From JAPHTQ01 sp050288165 (lineage in GTDB: Bacteria > Pseudomonadota > Gammaproteobacteria > Thiohalomonadales > Thiohalomonadaceae), in assembly GCA_050288165.1 (NCBI GenBank), contig JBNKDG010000003.1, positions 1 through 64,000 of the forward strand: a stretch of DNA of 64,000 nucleotides, read 5' to 3'. Positions within the stretch are counted from its first letter, which is position 1, and every line of letters begins with the position of its first letter. Of this stretch, positions 1 through 9,709 are shown piece by piece. Made by a program: the position numbers and the translations under genes. The notes below the pieces were generated by a model that had not been told where the DNA came from, searched no databases, and saw only the letters and a list, made by a program, of their open reading frames with translations.

Positions 1-3000
1 CCGCTGTAGGTGACATTCAGCGTGCGCGCCGTGATATCGGCCGTGGTGCTGGCCTGGTCGGTGTAGCTGTAGTTGCCCGCATCGGCACCGCCGTAGGTCG
101 CGCCGCTCAGGGCCACTATCTTGCCGGTGTCCACGTTCTTGTCGACGAAGGCGCCGGTGGCGGAAACGCTCAGGTCGTCGCCGGCGATCATGCCGGTGAA
201 CACGGCGGCGCTGCCGTCCACCGTCGCCGTCGTGGTGCCGTCGTACACCTTGTCGGCGGCGGTGATGCCGGAAACGGTGATGGCCTTCTGGCTGATGTCG
301 GCCGTGACGCCACCCACGCCGCTCAGGGTGTAGTTGCTCGCGTCGGTGCCGCCCAGGGTGATGCCCGTCAGATTGATCGCCTTGCCGGTGCCCACGTTCT
401 TGTCGGCGAAGCTGCCGCCGATGGTTCCGGCATTGATCGTCACGTCGTCGCCGCCAATCATGCCGCTGAAGCTGGCGCCGCTGGCGTCCACGGTGGCATC
501 GGTAGTGCCGTCGTAAACTTTGTCACTTGCCGTAATGCCAGTCACCGTCAAGGACTTCGGCGTGATGTCGGCGGTAGTACTGCCGGTGGTGCTCGCCAGG
601 GTATAGTTGTCCTTATCGGTGCCCGACAGGATCGCGCTGCTCACGCTCACCGTCTTGCCGGTGTCCACGTTCTTGTCGGAGAAACTCGCCGAGTTGTTGA
701 TCGTCAGCACATCACCCGCCACGCGGTCGTCGCTGGTCGTTACTGTCGCATCGGTGGTGCCGTCATACACCCGGTTCACGCCAGTGTAACTGACGTTCAG
801 CGTTCTGGCCGTGATTTCGGCGCTCAGCGCATCATTCGCCAAGGTATAGTTGCCGCCGTCCGTACCGGCCAAGGTGTAGGCCGCAGTCACCGGTTTGACC
901 GCGCCCACGTTCTTGTCCGCGAAGCTGCCCGTAGCGCTGACGCTGACGGTATCGCCCGCAATCACACCCGACAGGGTGCCGGCGGTGACCACGGCGTCGG
1001 TGGTGCCGTCGTACACTTTATTGTCCGCGCTGCTGCCGCTGATGCTCAGAGCCCGAGCGTTGATGTCAGCCGTGGTGCTGCCGGTGGTACTCGCCAGGGT
1101 ATAGTTGTCCTTATCGGTGCCCGACAGGCTCGCGCTGCTCACGCTCACCGTCTTGCCGGTGTCCACGTTCTTGTCGGAGAAGCTGGCCGAATTGTTGATT
1201 GTCAGCTCATCACCCGCCACACGGTCGTCGCTGGTCGTTACTGTCGCATCGGTTGTACCGTCGTAGACACGGTTCACACCGCTGTAGGTGACATTCAAGG
1301 TGCGCGCCGTGATGTTTGCCGTGGTGCTTGCCTGATCGGTGAAGGTATAGTTGTTGAAGTCCGCACCACCGTAGCTGCTGCTGAGCGTCACCGTTTTTCC
1401 TGTGCCCACGTTCTTGTCGGAGAATGCGCCCGTGGCGCTCACCGTCAGCACGTCACCGGCCACCATGCCGCTAAAGGCTGCCGAGCCAACGTCTACCGTG
1501 GCATCGGTGTTGCCGTCATACACTTTGTTCGAAGCCGTGATGCCCGACACCGACACCGCCTTGGCGGTGATGTCGGCGGTGGTGCTGCCGGTGGTGCTCG
1601 CCAGGGTATAGTTGTCCTTATCGGTGCCCGACAGGCTCGCGCTGCTCACGCTCACCGTCTTGGCGATACCCACGTTCTTGTCAGAGAAGCTGGCCGTATC
1701 ATTTATCGTCAGCACGTCGCCCGCTACACGGTCGTCGCTGGTCGTTACTGTCGCATCGGTGGTGCCGTCATACACCCGGTTCACACCGCTGTAGGTGACA
1801 TTCAAGGTGCGCGCCGTGATGTTTGCCGTGGTGCTTGCCTGATCGGTGAAGGTGTAGTTGTCGACGTCTGCGCCACCGTAGCTGCTGCTGAGCGTCACTG
1901 TTTTTCCTGTGCCCACGTTCTTGTCGGAGAATGCACCCGTGGCGCTCACCGTCAGCAAGTCACCGGCCACCATGCCGTTGAATAAGGCCGTGCCAACGCC
2001 AACCGTCGCATCGGTGGTGCCGTCATACACTTTGTTCGAAGTCGTGATGCCACTCACAGTGACAGCCTTGGCCGTGATGTTCGCTGCCACGGTCTTGCTG
2101 GTGGAATCGAGCACATAGTCGCTGGCAGCCGAACCATTGCTGCCGGTGATACCTGCAATCGACAGGCCACTGACGGTGACCGTGGTCGCGCTAGATACGT
2201 TCTTGCTGTTGTAGAGCTTGGTGCCGTAGCTCAGCGACGCTGCCGTGTCGCCGGCAACCAGGCCGCTGAAGGTGTAGGTCGGCACCAGCGTGGTGCTAGT
2301 GTTTCCGTCGTAGACCTTGGTCACACCGGTGTTGCTGATCGTCGGCGTGAGCATCGCAGCGTTGATGGTCACCGGGGCGTTGGCGGCATTGAGCGTGGGC
2401 AACTGATAGTTGCTGGCCGTGCCGCCATTGCTGCCGTTGCTGAGAGTGATGGCACTGATGTACTTGTCGGCAGTGGCGACGTGGCTGTCGCTGGCGGTCG
2501 CTCCGGAGTAGTTCAGGGTTTCGCTGCCGATCAAGCCGCCCAGTGTTACCGCGCCCGCCAGACTGGTAGTGCCGTCGTAGGTTTTGTTGGCGCTGAGCGT
2601 CAGCATCGCCGGGTTGATGGTCACCGCGTTGTTGGCGCTGGAAGACGTCAAACTGGGCAACTGGTAGTTACTGGCTAGCCCTCCGTTGCTGCCGTCGGCC
2701 AGGGTGATGGCGCTGATGTATTTGTTGGCGGTTGCCACATCCTTGCTGCTGAGAGTCAGGCCGCTGTACATGAGCGTTTCGCTGCCAACCAGACCACCCC
2801 AGGTAAACGTACCACTACCCAGGCCGGTGCTGCCGTCATAGGTTTTCGTGACCGACAGCGTCAGCGGGGCGGCATCCACCGTCACGCTGCCGGAACCACC
2901 GATAAGCGTGTAGTTGCTGTTGGATAGTGCCAGCGTATCCATGCTGGTAATGGCGCGGGAGCCAGCGTTCTGACTTGCCAGGATGCCGCTACCGCCGGAA

Positions 3001-6000
3001 ACCGTAACCGTATCGCCGTTGACGGTGCCGCCCACGGTAAAGGTGGTTCCCGAGGTGGTGACGGATCCGTCGTAAGTCTTGCTGCCGGAGAGGGTGACTG
3101 GTCGCTGATTGACCGTGAAACTGTTGCCGCCCCAAATGAGGGAATAGCTTTCTGCAGTGCCAGAGACGTAGGTCAGGGCGAGCAGATTGGTGGTGCTGTA
3201 GGCGTAACTGCCTGCCGCTGTAGATGCGGTCAGGAAACTACCCCAGTCGAGAGTGATACAGCCGGAGCAGCCAGTTAGCGAATATTGGCCGGAAAGTGAC
3301 GGGGTGGCGTCGCCATAGATTTTGGAGAGCGCATTGACGTCGATGATGATCGGGATCGTGGGGACGTTCTGGCTTAGATACGGGTAGTTGTTGTTGATCG
3401 CAGCATTCTGTGCCCAGTAACCATTTGCGTTGAGCGCATTGAAAACCGTGCTGCCCTGGAGCCCTGCTGAGGATTGCGATATCGGCGAGCCGATGACGAC
3501 TGTTTGCCCGGGAATTGCCCGAATGCCAAAACTATTCGTGCCCGCGAGGTAATAGGCATCACTGAACGTTACACGAGCAGCTAGGCCCCACGTTCCGACG
3601 GTGCCAATTCCGTAGCCCCCCGTCGAAATCGTGCCGGTGTTGTATACCCGCCGGAAAGTGGGCTCAGAGCCCGAAATGCCGTACGCTTCGCCGACAATGC
3701 CGCCAACTGCGATTACGCCGGACGGATGCGTCGTGGACGTAGCGCCGGTGACGGCACCGGTGTTGTAACTGTCGTTAATGGAAGGGGAATAGCCTGCGCC
3801 TCCGGTATAGATACTCCCAGCCAATCCACCAACGCGTTCACCAGCATTCGAGGTTATGGCGCCGGAATTAAAGGACCGAGCGATATTCACACTGCCCGAT
3901 CCCTGCAGGGAAATGGTGCCGGCCAATCCCCCCGCACTTGTGCAACCTGAAACGGTACACGTCACCGTTCCCTGATTGGCACTTAAGTCAATGTAAACGG
4001 CGCCCGAGGTTCCATTGCTAACATACCCAAATAGCCCGCCCACGTTTCCGTAAGCTGCCTGAATGTTCCCCGTATTCTTAAGATTTGAGTAACTCGAACT
4101 GGTCGTAGCGCCGCCTACATTGCCGACGATTCCAGCGACAGATGAGTTGCCATAAATGTTACCGTAGTTGGTGGTATACCCGCTTCCTTGCAAGTAGAAA
4201 GTGACGACTGTTCCGTTGACTGAGCCAACAATGCCACCGACATTGTTGCCCAGCAAACTCCCCGAGTTCTTGTTAGCGACAGTGCCGGAAACGATTTCTC
4301 CGAAATTCGTTGCGTTGGCGATATAGAGATTACCCCATGTGGTACTCGACGAGAACCCACCCAAAACGCCACCAACATTGGTAAGGTTGTTCGACGCTCC
4401 GACTGGACTATGGACATAGGCACCGTTGGACACATCGACGATATAGAGGGTATTGCCTTGGTCCTGCATCCCCACGATGCCGCCGATATAGGAGCGCTGT
4501 GCCGTCCCGTCAGGCTCTATGGAGACATTGGCGGTGCCCGCCGTGCCGGGGGCGGTGAACAGATTACGCAGGTAACTGGTGCCGCCGCTCGCGACTCGGC
4601 CGACGAAGGCACCGACATTGTTGCCGCCGGTGATCGTGCCGCTGGTGATGCCAACGTTCTCGATCGTAGCGCCCGTAATGGTACCGAACAGACCTTGATC
4701 GTTGCTGCTTGACGTGCCGTTGCTCAGGTTGCTGAGCGTATGGCCCAAGCCATTGAAGATGCCACTGAAGCTGGTGATCGGTGTCCACGTACCGGTCAGC
4801 GCGATATCGTTGGCAAGGAAATATTTCCCGCCGCCGCTCATGGCCGCCAGTTGCGTTTGATTGGTCACCGCGGTGTAGGCGCTGCCGTTCAGGGTCAGCG
4901 TACCGGAGGAGGTCCAGTCGATCTTGCCAGTGAAACTGCTGCTGCCCCTCTGCATTTTCAGGTAATTGGCATAGGTGCCGGAGGCGCCTATGGTGTTGGC
5001 GGTGACCGTAAGGTTTCCGCTGCCACTCACGCTGAGCACATCGTTCACCGCCACGTCGCGATAGGCCGACAGGGTGAGCGTCTTGGCACTGGTCCAATTC
5101 ACCGCTTTGTTGACATTGATGTAGCCACTGCCGGCCATCAACGTCAGCGCGTCGCCGTTCCAACTAAATGCACTGCCAACTGTCAAGGTACCCGAGGTTG
5201 CGCTGCCGATCGTGATGCCGTTGAAGCCTGGTGTGACGTTGCTGGAGATGAGAGTCAACGGGATATTGAAAGCCTGGGTATCATCCCCCAGCCCGACGGT
5301 GGTATTGCTGGTGTAGGGCTGCAGGAACAAATTGCTGGTCGAGGTGCCCGTCAAGCTGGTGTTATTGATGGCGCTGGTGTCCGTCAGCGCCAGTGTGTTG
5401 CCGGTCAGCGTGATGTTGCCGCCCGCTGCGGAAATGGCAGAGTTGGCGTAGGTGCCCTGCTCGATGGCCTTGGAGTTGGCGGCGTCGGAACCGGTGCCGG
5501 TAACGCCGGTGACGACGATGCTGCCGCTGGCAGCGCTGGCCGATATGTTCACGCCATCGAGCCAGACGCCGGGCACCTGGGCTGCCGAGGCCGTGCTGGT
5601 GTCACCAGTGATGGTGATGGCATTGCCCGAAGTGGCGGCGGAGGTGACGGTATGGGTGACCGGTGTGCTGGCGTTGGCAAAGTCCACCCCGCCGCTGCGG
5701 GTTCCTGCAGTGGTGCTGGCGCCTTTGCCGGACAGGACGATAGTGCCGGTGCCGGAGTTGATGCTGGAGCCGTGCAGGGATGAGAAATGAATGCCGTCGG
5801 CGGTGGTGTCGCCGCTGGCGCCGCCTACTTGCACCGCTGCGCCCGAAGTGCTCTGGCCGTACAGGGCGACATTGCCGCCACCGGTCGCGATGGTGACGTT
5901 GTCCAGGTAAATGCCGTTCGAATTGACCGTGCTGTTGCCGATGGCATAGCCGTTGCCAACGGTCAGGCTGTTCCAGCCGGTGCTGCCGCTGCCGCCACCC

Positions 6001-7775
6001 ATCCACAAATGGCCGCCATTGGTGTTGATCGTCGTCGCTGTGGCGCCGCCAAGTTGCACAAAGCCGCCGCCGGTGGCGTCGCTATCGGCCCACAGCACGA
6101 GATTGAGCTTGTTGCTGGTGGACGAGATGTTGGTGCCGGCGTTCTGGATGATGCTGCCGTGGGCTTTGAGCGTCAGCGTGGCGTCGGCGCCGGCGCTCTT
6201 GGTGATGTCGGCAGCAACGGTGATGTCGCCGTTCTCGCTACCAGAGGCAGAGGTGGTAATGGTGACGTTGCCAGAGGCAAGATTGGTTGCCAGCGTGTCT
6301 GCGCCCATGCCACTGGTGGTCTGGACTGCGCCACCGGCGGTGATGGTGAAGTCTGTCGGGTCGATGAGCCATAAGCCGTTCCTGCCAGAAGGTGCTCGGG
6401 TGTCGACCAGCGCAGTTGTCCCAATGGCCACATTTGCCCCGGATGTTTCGATGCGCCCGCCGTCGCCGCCGTTGGCGCCACCCCGTGCACGAATTTCGCC
6501 ATTGACGGCCGTTACGGAATCCGTGTTGTGAACGTCCGACCACAGCACCGCTTTGCCGCCGTCGCCACTTTGGGTGGCGCTGACGTCGATGCTCGCACCC
6601 TGAGCCATGGTGACGGTGGCGGCTTGATGGACCCCATTGCTGCCCTGCCAGTCGCCGCCGACCAGCACTTCGCCTCCGCCGGTAGCGCCACTGGCGTCGA
6701 TATGGCTGTTTCCGGTCAACTGGATGTCATGGCCGGTAATGACCACATCGCCGCCAGTCGCGACTTCGCTGCTCGCATCGAGCGAGCCGGTGTTGGTGAC
6801 GTTTCCGCCGTCAAGCACAATGCGACCGCCTTGCTGGCTCAACCCCTTAGCCTCGACGATGCCACTGTTGTTGACCACGCCAGAGAGTAAATCGCTGGCG
6901 GCGCCGGCGCTGAGGATGACGAGGCCGTTGTCGGCGCGGATGGCGCCCTTGTTCTCGACCAGGTTGTCGAGCTTGCTCTGGCTGACGGTGACGGTGACCA
7001 GGCCGTCTCCGCTGAAGTCCAGGGTGACGTCGTTGCCGACCACAAGCGCAGCGCTGCCGTTGGGGGTTTCGATGTTGCCTTCGTTCTTGACCGTCGGAGC
7101 GATGAAGGCAACCACGCCGCCGTTGGCGAGAATATGGCCGAGGTTCTCCACAGCGGCGGCGTTGCCGCTGTCAGCGAAGTGGTAGTTGCCGGAGAGGAAG
7201 TCAGCATCCGAGATGTTGAGCGTGGTGGCGGTGATGCCGCCGACGTTGACCTGACTGCCCGCGCCGAAGACGACGCCGGCCGGATTGACGATCATCACCT
7301 GGCCATTGGCGCTGAGACGACCGAGAATCTGGGTCGGGTCCTGGCCAAGTACGCGGTTCAGGGCGACGCTGCTGCTGGAGGGCTGGTTGAAAGTGACGCT
7401 GGCTTGGCTGCCGATGTCGAAGCTCTGCCAGTTGGCGATCATCTTGTCGGTGTTCTGCTGCACAGTCATGTTGGCGCCATTGCTACCGATGCTGCCGCTG
7501 CCTGCCGTGATCTGGCCGCCGGTGGGCAACGCGGTGGCCGCGGGATCGGCGAAGGCGGGGGATGCCAGGGCGAGGAGAATGGCGGCGGGGAGGGCGGTTG
7601 TGCCGCAGCCTTTCGCAGCGGTGCGTTCGGTGGATGCGCTTCGCTTATCCACCCTACATCCAACGGTGCGGGCATCACAGGTGGTGGAGGATTTGCCCCT
7701 GCTGCGGGCGATCTCACCCACGACGACGAAGGCGTTTCGGATGCGGCTCCAGACGATGCGGTAGATTTTATTCAT
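1..7775 (-). CDS. Giant TpsA adhesin, filamentous haemagglutinin family (C-terminus beyond window)
   Basis: Secreted exoprotein of a two-partner secretion system, exported through the TpsB pore encoded just upstream. The frame is open from the ATG at 7775 to base 1, at least 2,591 codons. Residues 1-30 form an extended signal peptide region (MNKIYRIVW...RGKSS). A hydrophobic core with an AFA cleavage site ends near residue 76. The TPS/haemagglutination-activity domain follows, with the NPAGVVFG motif near residue 162. Middle parts are Gly/Ser/Thr/Asn-rich beta-helix sequence, with GLUG-type repeats around residues 1000-1450. A KIYGD (MBG-like) motif lies near residue 1482, followed by about 12 KVYDG/RVYDG (YDG) modules reaching the left edge. 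The ATG is 26 bases after the tpsB stop, so the two form an operon. A palindrome lies inside the signal-peptide codons (7629-7653). Family-level function in adhesion, aggregation or biofilm is inferred; the ligand is unknown. Confidence 0.93.
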   Translation of the reverse strand, partial: MNKIYRIVWSRIRNAFVVVGEIARSRGKSSTTCDARTVGCRVDKRSASTERTAAKGCGTTALPAAILLALASPAFADPAATALPTGGQITAGSGSIGSNGANMTVQQNTDKMIANWQSFDIGSQASVTFNQPSSSSVALNRVLGQDPTQILGRLSANGQVMIVNPAGVVFGAGSQVNVGGITATTLNISDADFLSGNYHFADSGNAAAVENLGHILANGGVVAFIAPTVKNEGNIETPNGSAALVVGNDVTLDFSGDGLVTVTVSQSKLDNLVENKGAIRADNGLVILSAGAASDLLSGVVNNSGIVEAKGLSQQGGRIVLDGGNVTNTGSLDASSEVATGGDVVITGHDIQLTGNSHIDASGATGGGEVLVGGDWQGSNGVHQAATVTMAQGASIDVSATQSGDGGKAVLWSDVHNTDSVTAVNGEIRARGGANGGDGGRIETSGANVAIGTTALVDTRAPSGRNGLWLIDPTDFTITAGGAVQTTSGMGADTLATNLASGNVTITTSASGSENGDITVAADITKSAGADATLTLKAHGSIIQNAGTNISSTSNKLNLVLWADSDATGGGFVQLGGATATTINTNGGHLWMGGGSGSTGWNSLTVGNGYAIGNSTVNSNGIYLDNVTIATGGGNVALYGQSTSGAAVQVGGASGDTTADGIHFSSLHGSSINSGTGTIVLSGKGASTTAGTRSGGVDFANASTPVTHTVTSAATSGNAITITGDTSTASAAQVPGVWLDGVNISASAASGSIVVTGVTGTGSDAANSKAIEQGTYANSAISAAGGNITLTGNTLALTDTSAINNTSLTGTSTSNLFLQPYTSNTTVGLGDDTQAFNIPLTLISSNVTPGFNGITIGSATSGTLTVGSAFSWNGDALTLMAGSGYINVNKAVNWTSAKTLTLSAYRDVAVNDVLSVSGSGNLTVTANTIGASGTYANYLKMQRGSSSFTGKIDWTSSGTLTLNGSAYTAVTNQTQLAAMSGGGKYFLANDIALTGTWTPITSFSGIFNGLGHTLSNLSNGTSSSNDQGLFGTITGATIENVGITSGTITGGNNVGAFVGRVASGGTSYLRNLFTAPGTAGTANVSIEPDGTAQRSYIGGIVGMQDQGNTLYIVDVSNGAYVHSPVGASNNLTNVGGVLGGFSSSTTWGNLYIANATNFGEIVSGTVANKNSGSLLGNNVGGIVGSVNGTVVTFYLQGSGYTTNYGNIYGNSSVAGIVGNVGGATTSSSYSNLKNTGNIQAAYGNVGGLFGYVSNGTSGAVYIDLSANQGTVTCTVSGCTSAGGLAGTISLQGSGSVNIARSFNSGAITSNAGERVGGLAGSIYTGGAGYSPSINDSYNTGAVTGATSTTHPSGVIAVGGIVGEAYGISGSEPTFRRVYNTGTISTGGYGIGTVGTWGLAARVTFSDAYYLAGTNSFGIRAIPGQTVVIGSPISQSSAGLQGSTVFNALNANGYWAQNAAINNNYPYLSQNVPTIPIIIDVNALSKIYGDATPSLSGQYSLTGCSGCITLDWGSFLTASTAAGSYAYSTTNLLALTYVSGTAESYSLIWGGNSFTVNQRPVTLSGSKTYDGSVTTSGTTFTVGGTVNGDTVTVSGGSGILASQNAGSRAITSMDTLALSNSNYTLIGGSGSVTVDAAPLTLSVTKTYDGSTGLGSGTFTWGGLVGSETLMYSGLTLSSKDVATANKYISAITLADGSNGGLASNYQLPSLTSSSANNAVTINPAMLTLSANKTYDGTTSLAGAVTLGGLIGSETLNYSGATASDSHVATADKYISAITLSNGSNGGTASNYQLPTLNAANAPVTINAAMLTPTISNTGVTKVYDGNTSTTLVPTYTFSGLVAGDTAASLSYGTKLYNSKNVSSATTVTVSGLSIAGITGSNGSAASDYVLDSTSKTVAANITAKAVTVSGITTSNKVYDGTTDATVGVGTALFNGMVAGDLLTVSATGAFSDKNVGTGKTVTLSSSYGGADVDNYTFTDQASTTANITARTLNVTYSGVNRVYDGTTDATVTTSDDRVAGDVLTINDTASFSDKNVGIAKTVSVSSASLSGTDKDNYTLASTTGSTTADITAKAVSVSGITASNKVYDGNTDATVDVGSAAFSGMVAGDVLTVSATGAFSDKNVGTGKTVTLSSSYGGADFNNYTFTDQASTTANITARTLNVTYSGVNRVYDGTTDATVTTSDDRVAGDELTINNSASFSDKNVDTGKTVSVSSASLSGTDKDNYTLASTTGSTTADINARALSISGSSADNKVYDGTTDAVVTAGTLSGVIAGDTVSVSATGSFADKNVGAVKPVTAAYTLAGTDGGNYTLANDALSAEITARTLNVSYTGVNRVYDGTTDATVTTSDDRVAGDVLTINNSASFSDKNVDTGKTVSVSSAILSGTDKDNYTLASTTGSTTADITPKSLTVTGITASDKVYDGTTDATVDASGASFSGMIGGDDVTINAGTIGGSFADKNVGTGKAINLTGITLGGTDASNYTLSGVGGVTADISQKAITVSGITAADKVYDGTTTATVDGSAAVFTGMIAGDDLSVSATGAFVDKNVDTGKIVALSGATYGGADAGNYSYTDQASTTADITARTLNVTYS
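562..1800 (-). repeat. Nested tandem repeats of about 500 bp encoding paired YDG modules
   Basis: Three nearly identical blocks share the stretch ending at 600, 1098 and 1605. Their spacings are 498 and 507 bp, both multiples of three. Each period carries two YDG modules, one of the KVYDG type and one of the RVYDGTTDATV type followed by a TSDDRVAGD stretch. The in-frame periods and near identity point to recent duplication or homogenisation, so copy number may vary between strains. Confidence 0.85.
7629..7653. repeat. REP-like palindrome inside the tpsA signal-peptide codons
   Basis: GGTGGAT (7629-7635) and ATCCACC (7647-7653) are perfect 7-bp inverted repeats around an 11-base loop. From memory, a similar palindrome recurs between genes in many proteobacteria. 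Here it is translated as residues 41-49 of TpsA, between the ESPR block and the hydrophobic core. No second copy was noticed in the window. Confidence 0.6.
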
Positions 7776-7801
7776 GGTCGTTCTCCCTTCTCCCTAATCC
7801 T

Positions 7802-9550
7802 TCAGAACCAGGCCACGGCCTGGAGCCAGAAGCGGTTGTTGTCTTTTTCGCCGTCAGCGTTGTTGCCGGTGATGCTGCGGCCGTCGTTGTCGCCGATCGC
7901 ATGGGCCCAGGCGAGGCGCACGCTATAGCTGCCAGGTTTGCTGAGATTGAGCCCCAGGCCGGCGCCACTGAGCTGATACGTGTTTTTGCCGGTGGCTGTG
8001 GGTATGGTCACGCTGCTGGGATCGTTGTGCAGGCGGATGTGGCCGGTGTCGGCGAAGGCAGAGAGTTGCAGCGCGCCCAGCGGCGTGCCGCCGGGCCAGT
8101 CGTAGCGCAGCTCGGCGCTGGCGAGCCAGCCTTCGTCGCCCTGGGCCTCACCCACCGGGTAGGCGCGCACGCCGGCCGGGCCTCCCAGAATGAATTGTTC
8201 GGAGGAGTCGAGGTTGCTGCCGGCCAGTTGTGCGGAGAATTTGCCGAGCAGGGTGAAGCTGCCGGGCAGTCGTTGTAGGCGCGAGGCGTTGAGGTTGAGC
8301 TTGGTGTAACGGCCCTGGGTGTTCAGGGTGGCAGCATCCGCCGCCTCGTCGGCGGCGACGCGGGAAAGATCAAGGTCGCCGGCCGTGACGCTGACACCGA
8401 AACTGTTCAGTCCGCCGCCGCCCCACTGGTCCAGGCTATCGCCGGAGAGGCCCAGCGTATAGGCATCGACACGCTTGTCACGCAGGGTGCCTGAGTTGCT
8501 GTCGTCCTTGAGGGCCTTGTGTTCGGCGTCCAGGCTGCCGCGCAGGCTGAAGGTGCGGCTGCGGATGAAGGGGTAGGCAAGGCCTACACGGGCGATGGCG
8601 GAATCACCCTCCAGCCCGGCGGCGACGCCGCTGCCCTCCTTCACTTCGTAATGCATGGTGGTGTAGCCGGCGCTGGCGCGTAGGCCGTTGGAACCCAGAG
8701 GGGCACTGTAGCCCAAGCGGGCCATGCGGATGCCTTCGCTGGCGGTGGCCGACAGGCTGGCGTGGTCGCCACGGCCGCTGGTGTCGTTGAGGTTGAGCGC
8801 GGCGCTGAGCTGATTCTCGCCGGTGCTGTGGTTGCCGTTGTTGTCGGCCCAGGCGTTGCCGGTGAACAGCGGCCCTTCGGTGGCATCGACGGTGATACGG
8901 GTGGTGCCGCTTTCGCTACCCGGCTCCAGACGGGAGCGGGCGCCGACGCCGGGCAGGTCGTTCATGAGCAGCAGGGCGCGCTCCAGCCCCTCCTGCCGCA
9001 CCGCACTGCCGGAGGGGGCGGCGGCCTCGGCGATGGCGCTGAGGGTGCCGGCATCGATGCGGGCACCCTCATTCAGCGAGATATTCCAGCCGCCGCCCTC
9101 AATGGCCGTACCGTCCAGCCGGCCCTTGAGGATGGTGATCTCGATGATGCCCGCGGTGACGTCCTGCCTCGGCAGGTAAGCACGGGCCAGCAGCCAGCCC
9201 TTGGAACGCAAGTGTTCAGTGACTTTTTCGGCCAGGGCCTGCAGGCCGGCGAAATCCAGCTCCTGGCCGATAGCCCCTGCGACCAGGGCCTCGAGTTCCA
9301 CCATGGGCACCAGGTCGGTGGCGCCGCTGAAGCGAACGCCCTTGACCAGGACCTTCACCCCCGGCACCGGCTTCATGGCCGGCTTGACCACCTCGGGCGC
9401 CTCGGTCTCGGGAAACTGGTCAGGAACCTTCTGTTCGAGTTGTTCCTGCTGGCGCAGCAGGGAACCGGCATCGGGAGGCGTTTGGGCAAAAGCCCCCGCG
9501 AAGGGAATCAGCAGGAAAGGCGTACAAAAAAGCGGGGACAGATGGCGCAT
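7802..9550 (-). CDS. TpsB outer-membrane transporter of two-partner secretion (ShlB/FhaC/HecB family)
   Basis: Outer-membrane beta-barrel that exports the TpsA protein encoded downstream. The protein has 582 residues from the chosen ATG. It starts with a signal peptide (MRHLSPLF...GAFAQ) and a Pro/Glu-rich linker. A POTRA region follows at about residues 65-140, then a ShlB-type barrel. GGPAGVRAYPVGE, near residue 450, matches the conserved VRGY/VRAY loop motif of this superfamily. The last residue is Phe (QAVAWF), as is typical of outer-membrane barrels. The ATG at 9550 is preferred to an in-frame start at 9577 because GGGAG lies just before it and the signal peptide begins there. It is the first gene of the tpsB-tpsA operon. 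The assignment is firm; the partner is inferred from adjacency. Confidence 0.93.
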   Translation of the reverse strand: MRHLSPLFCTPFLLIPFAGAFAQTPPDAGSLLRQQEQLEQKVPDQFPETEAPEVVKPAMKPVPGVKVLVKGVRFSGATDLVPMVELEALVAGAIGQELDFAGLQALAEKVTEHLRSKGWLLARAYLPRQDVTAGIIEITILKGRLDGTAIEGGGWNISLNEGARIDAGTLSAIAEAAAPSGSAVRQEGLERALLLMNDLPGVGARSRLEPGSESGTTRITVDATEGPLFTGNAWADNNGNHSTGENQLSAALNLNDTSGRGDHASLSATASEGIRMARLGYSAPLGSNGLRASAGYTTMHYEVKEGSGVAAGLEGDSAIARVGLAYPFIRSRTFSLRGSLDAEHKALKDDSNSGTLRDKRVDAYTLGLSGDSLDQWGGGGLNSFGVSVTAGDLDLSRVAADEAADAATLNTQGRYTKLNLNASRLQRLPGSFTLLGKFSAQLAGSNLDSSEQFILGGPAGVRAYPVGEAQGDEGWLASAELRYDWPGGTPLGALQLSAFADTGHIRLHNDPSSVTIPTATGKNTYQLSGAGLGLNLSKPGSYSVRLAWAHAIGDNDGRSITGNNADGEKDNNRFWLQAVAWF

Positions 9551-9709
9551 GAACAGGCTCCCAAAGTCAAACAACAAACCACATGGGAACCTTTATTCCA
9601 CTCTACCCGCGCAGGGACAAATTCAGTTTCTACGAATACGGCATGCGTTATACGTATGCGAGTGCACTGTGGGGGCCAGAACCGGGAGCGACGTGCCTCA
9701 GCCCGTTGG

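Noticed and set aside
1..2200. Regularly spaced repeats that could suggest a CRISPR array
   Set aside because: Units are about 250-500 bp, in frame and translated as YDG modules. No short identical repeats with unique spacers occur.
121..7764. Many plus-strand open frames of 60-350 codons opposite the adhesin gene
   Set aside because: They lie antisense to one continuous minus-strand frame. Their composition follows from the repeats, and none has a recognisable domain or ribosome-binding site.
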